DNA of 6,175 nucleotides from an uncultured bacterium (GTDB lineage Bacteria > Bacillota > Clostridia > Oscillospirales > Acutalibacteraceae). Each line of letters begins with the position of its first letter. The first letter of the stretch is position 1. The stretch spans positions 1 to 6,175 of the forward strand of contig CAJMOI010000121.1 of assembly GCA_905215105.1 (NCBI GenBank), read 5' to 3'. A program made the translations under genes and the position numbers. Below, one piece after another: positions 6,003 to 6,175 of the stretch. The notes under the pieces were generated by a model that saw only the letters and a list, made by a program, of their open reading frames with translations, had not been told where the DNA came from and searched no databases.

Positions 6003-6043
6003 AGAAAAACCGCCCCGGATCTGTCAAAAATCCGGGGTGGTTT
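6003..6043 (-). terminator. Intrinsic terminator of the gene entering from the right edge
   Basis: Bases 6007-6020 and 6030-6043 form a 14-position inverted repeat with a 9-nt loop, beginning 5 nt after the stop codon of the partial gene. In the minus-strand RNA one position is an A/C mismatch and the stem is followed by, and partly shares, a run of five U (6009-6005). In the plus-strand RNA that position is a G-U pair but no U-tract follows. The U-tract and the adjacent stop favour minus-strand termination. Confidence 0.75.
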
Positions 6044-6048
6044 GCAGT

Positions 6049-6175
6049 TTATGAAGAAGAGCGGACAGCCGCTTCCACGGCTTCCAGATACGCTTCCACT
6101 GTCATGGTGTCCGGGGCTTTTCCGTTGGAATCCTTCGCACTGTCCGGCACCAGACCGCCGGAAGTCTTTACTTCC
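6049..6175 (-). CDS. C-terminal 41 residues of an unrecognised protein (partial)
   Basis: An open minus-strand frame enters from the right edge and ends at TAA (6051-6049). The visible end has a glycine/lysine/aspartate-rich linker (about the first 22 residues, including GGLVPDSAKDSNGKAPD), then a probable amphipathic helix (TVEAYLEAVEAAV) and a serine-rich tail. A well-placed terminator follows immediately, supporting the strand and stop. The plus strand is also open over this stretch, starting at ATG 6051, but its arginine/proline-rich translation looks like an antisense shadow. Too little is visible to name a family. Confidence 0.7.
   Translation of the reverse strand, partial: EVKTSGGLVPDSAKDSNGKAPDTMTVEAYLEAVEAAVRSSS

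Noticed and set aside
6051..6175. Plus-strand open frame starting at ATG 6051
   Set aside because: It has no Shine-Dalgarno and gives an Arg/Pro/Trp-rich translation. The minus-strand frame ends with a stop followed at once by a hairpin and U-tract.

Overview
The window looks like a moderately GC-rich Clostridia-type Firmicute chromosome, probably a gut lineage near Oscillospirales (the lineage is inference). The reasons are purine-rich AGGAGG-type ribosome binding sites before nearly every gene, a Gram-positive T-box leader on an aminoacyl-tRNA synthetase gene, hairpin/U-tract terminators, and coding style. Nearly everything is on the minus strand; one gene is on the plus strand.

Layout on the plus-strand scale: (1) 1-185, minus: the first 61 codons of a gene that runs off the window, resembling the N-terminus of a phage portal-like protein. 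(2) 186-446: an AT-rich divergent intergenic region with a leader hairpin and a three-codon mini-ORF that has its own Shine-Dalgarno. (3) 447-1034, plus: a 195-residue membrane-anchored protein of unknown function. It ends in a strong, probably bidirectional terminator (1055-1088), followed by the minus-strand terminator of ileS (1171-1200). (4) 1214-4336, minus: a complete 1040-residue isoleucyl-tRNA synthetase of the type 2 (eukaryote-like) class. (5) 4381-4668, minus: its promoter and a T-box leader with an AUC (Ile) specifier and a UGGU acceptor-binding bulge. (6) 4726-5682, minus: an ADP-ribosylglycohydrolase (ARH/DraG fold), preceded 19 nt upstream by a 70-residue unknown protein gene (5702-5914) with its own extended -10 promoter. 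(7) 6003-6043: terminator of the gene entering from the right edge, of which the last 41 codons (6049-6175) are visible and unrecognised.

Functionally, the clearest story is ileS regulation. Uncharged tRNA-Ile should be read by the specifier loop and the antiterminator bulge, disrupting the terminator at 4388-4418 and allowing ileS expression. The 70-residue protein and the ADP-ribosylglycohydrolase look like a two-gene operon in the same direction as ileS. I see no convincing terminator between that operon and the ileS promoter. I found no CRISPR array, insertion sequence, tRNA or rRNA. Nothing here amounts to a clearly new system; the best candidates for novelty are the 70-residue/ARH pair and the 195-residue membrane protein.
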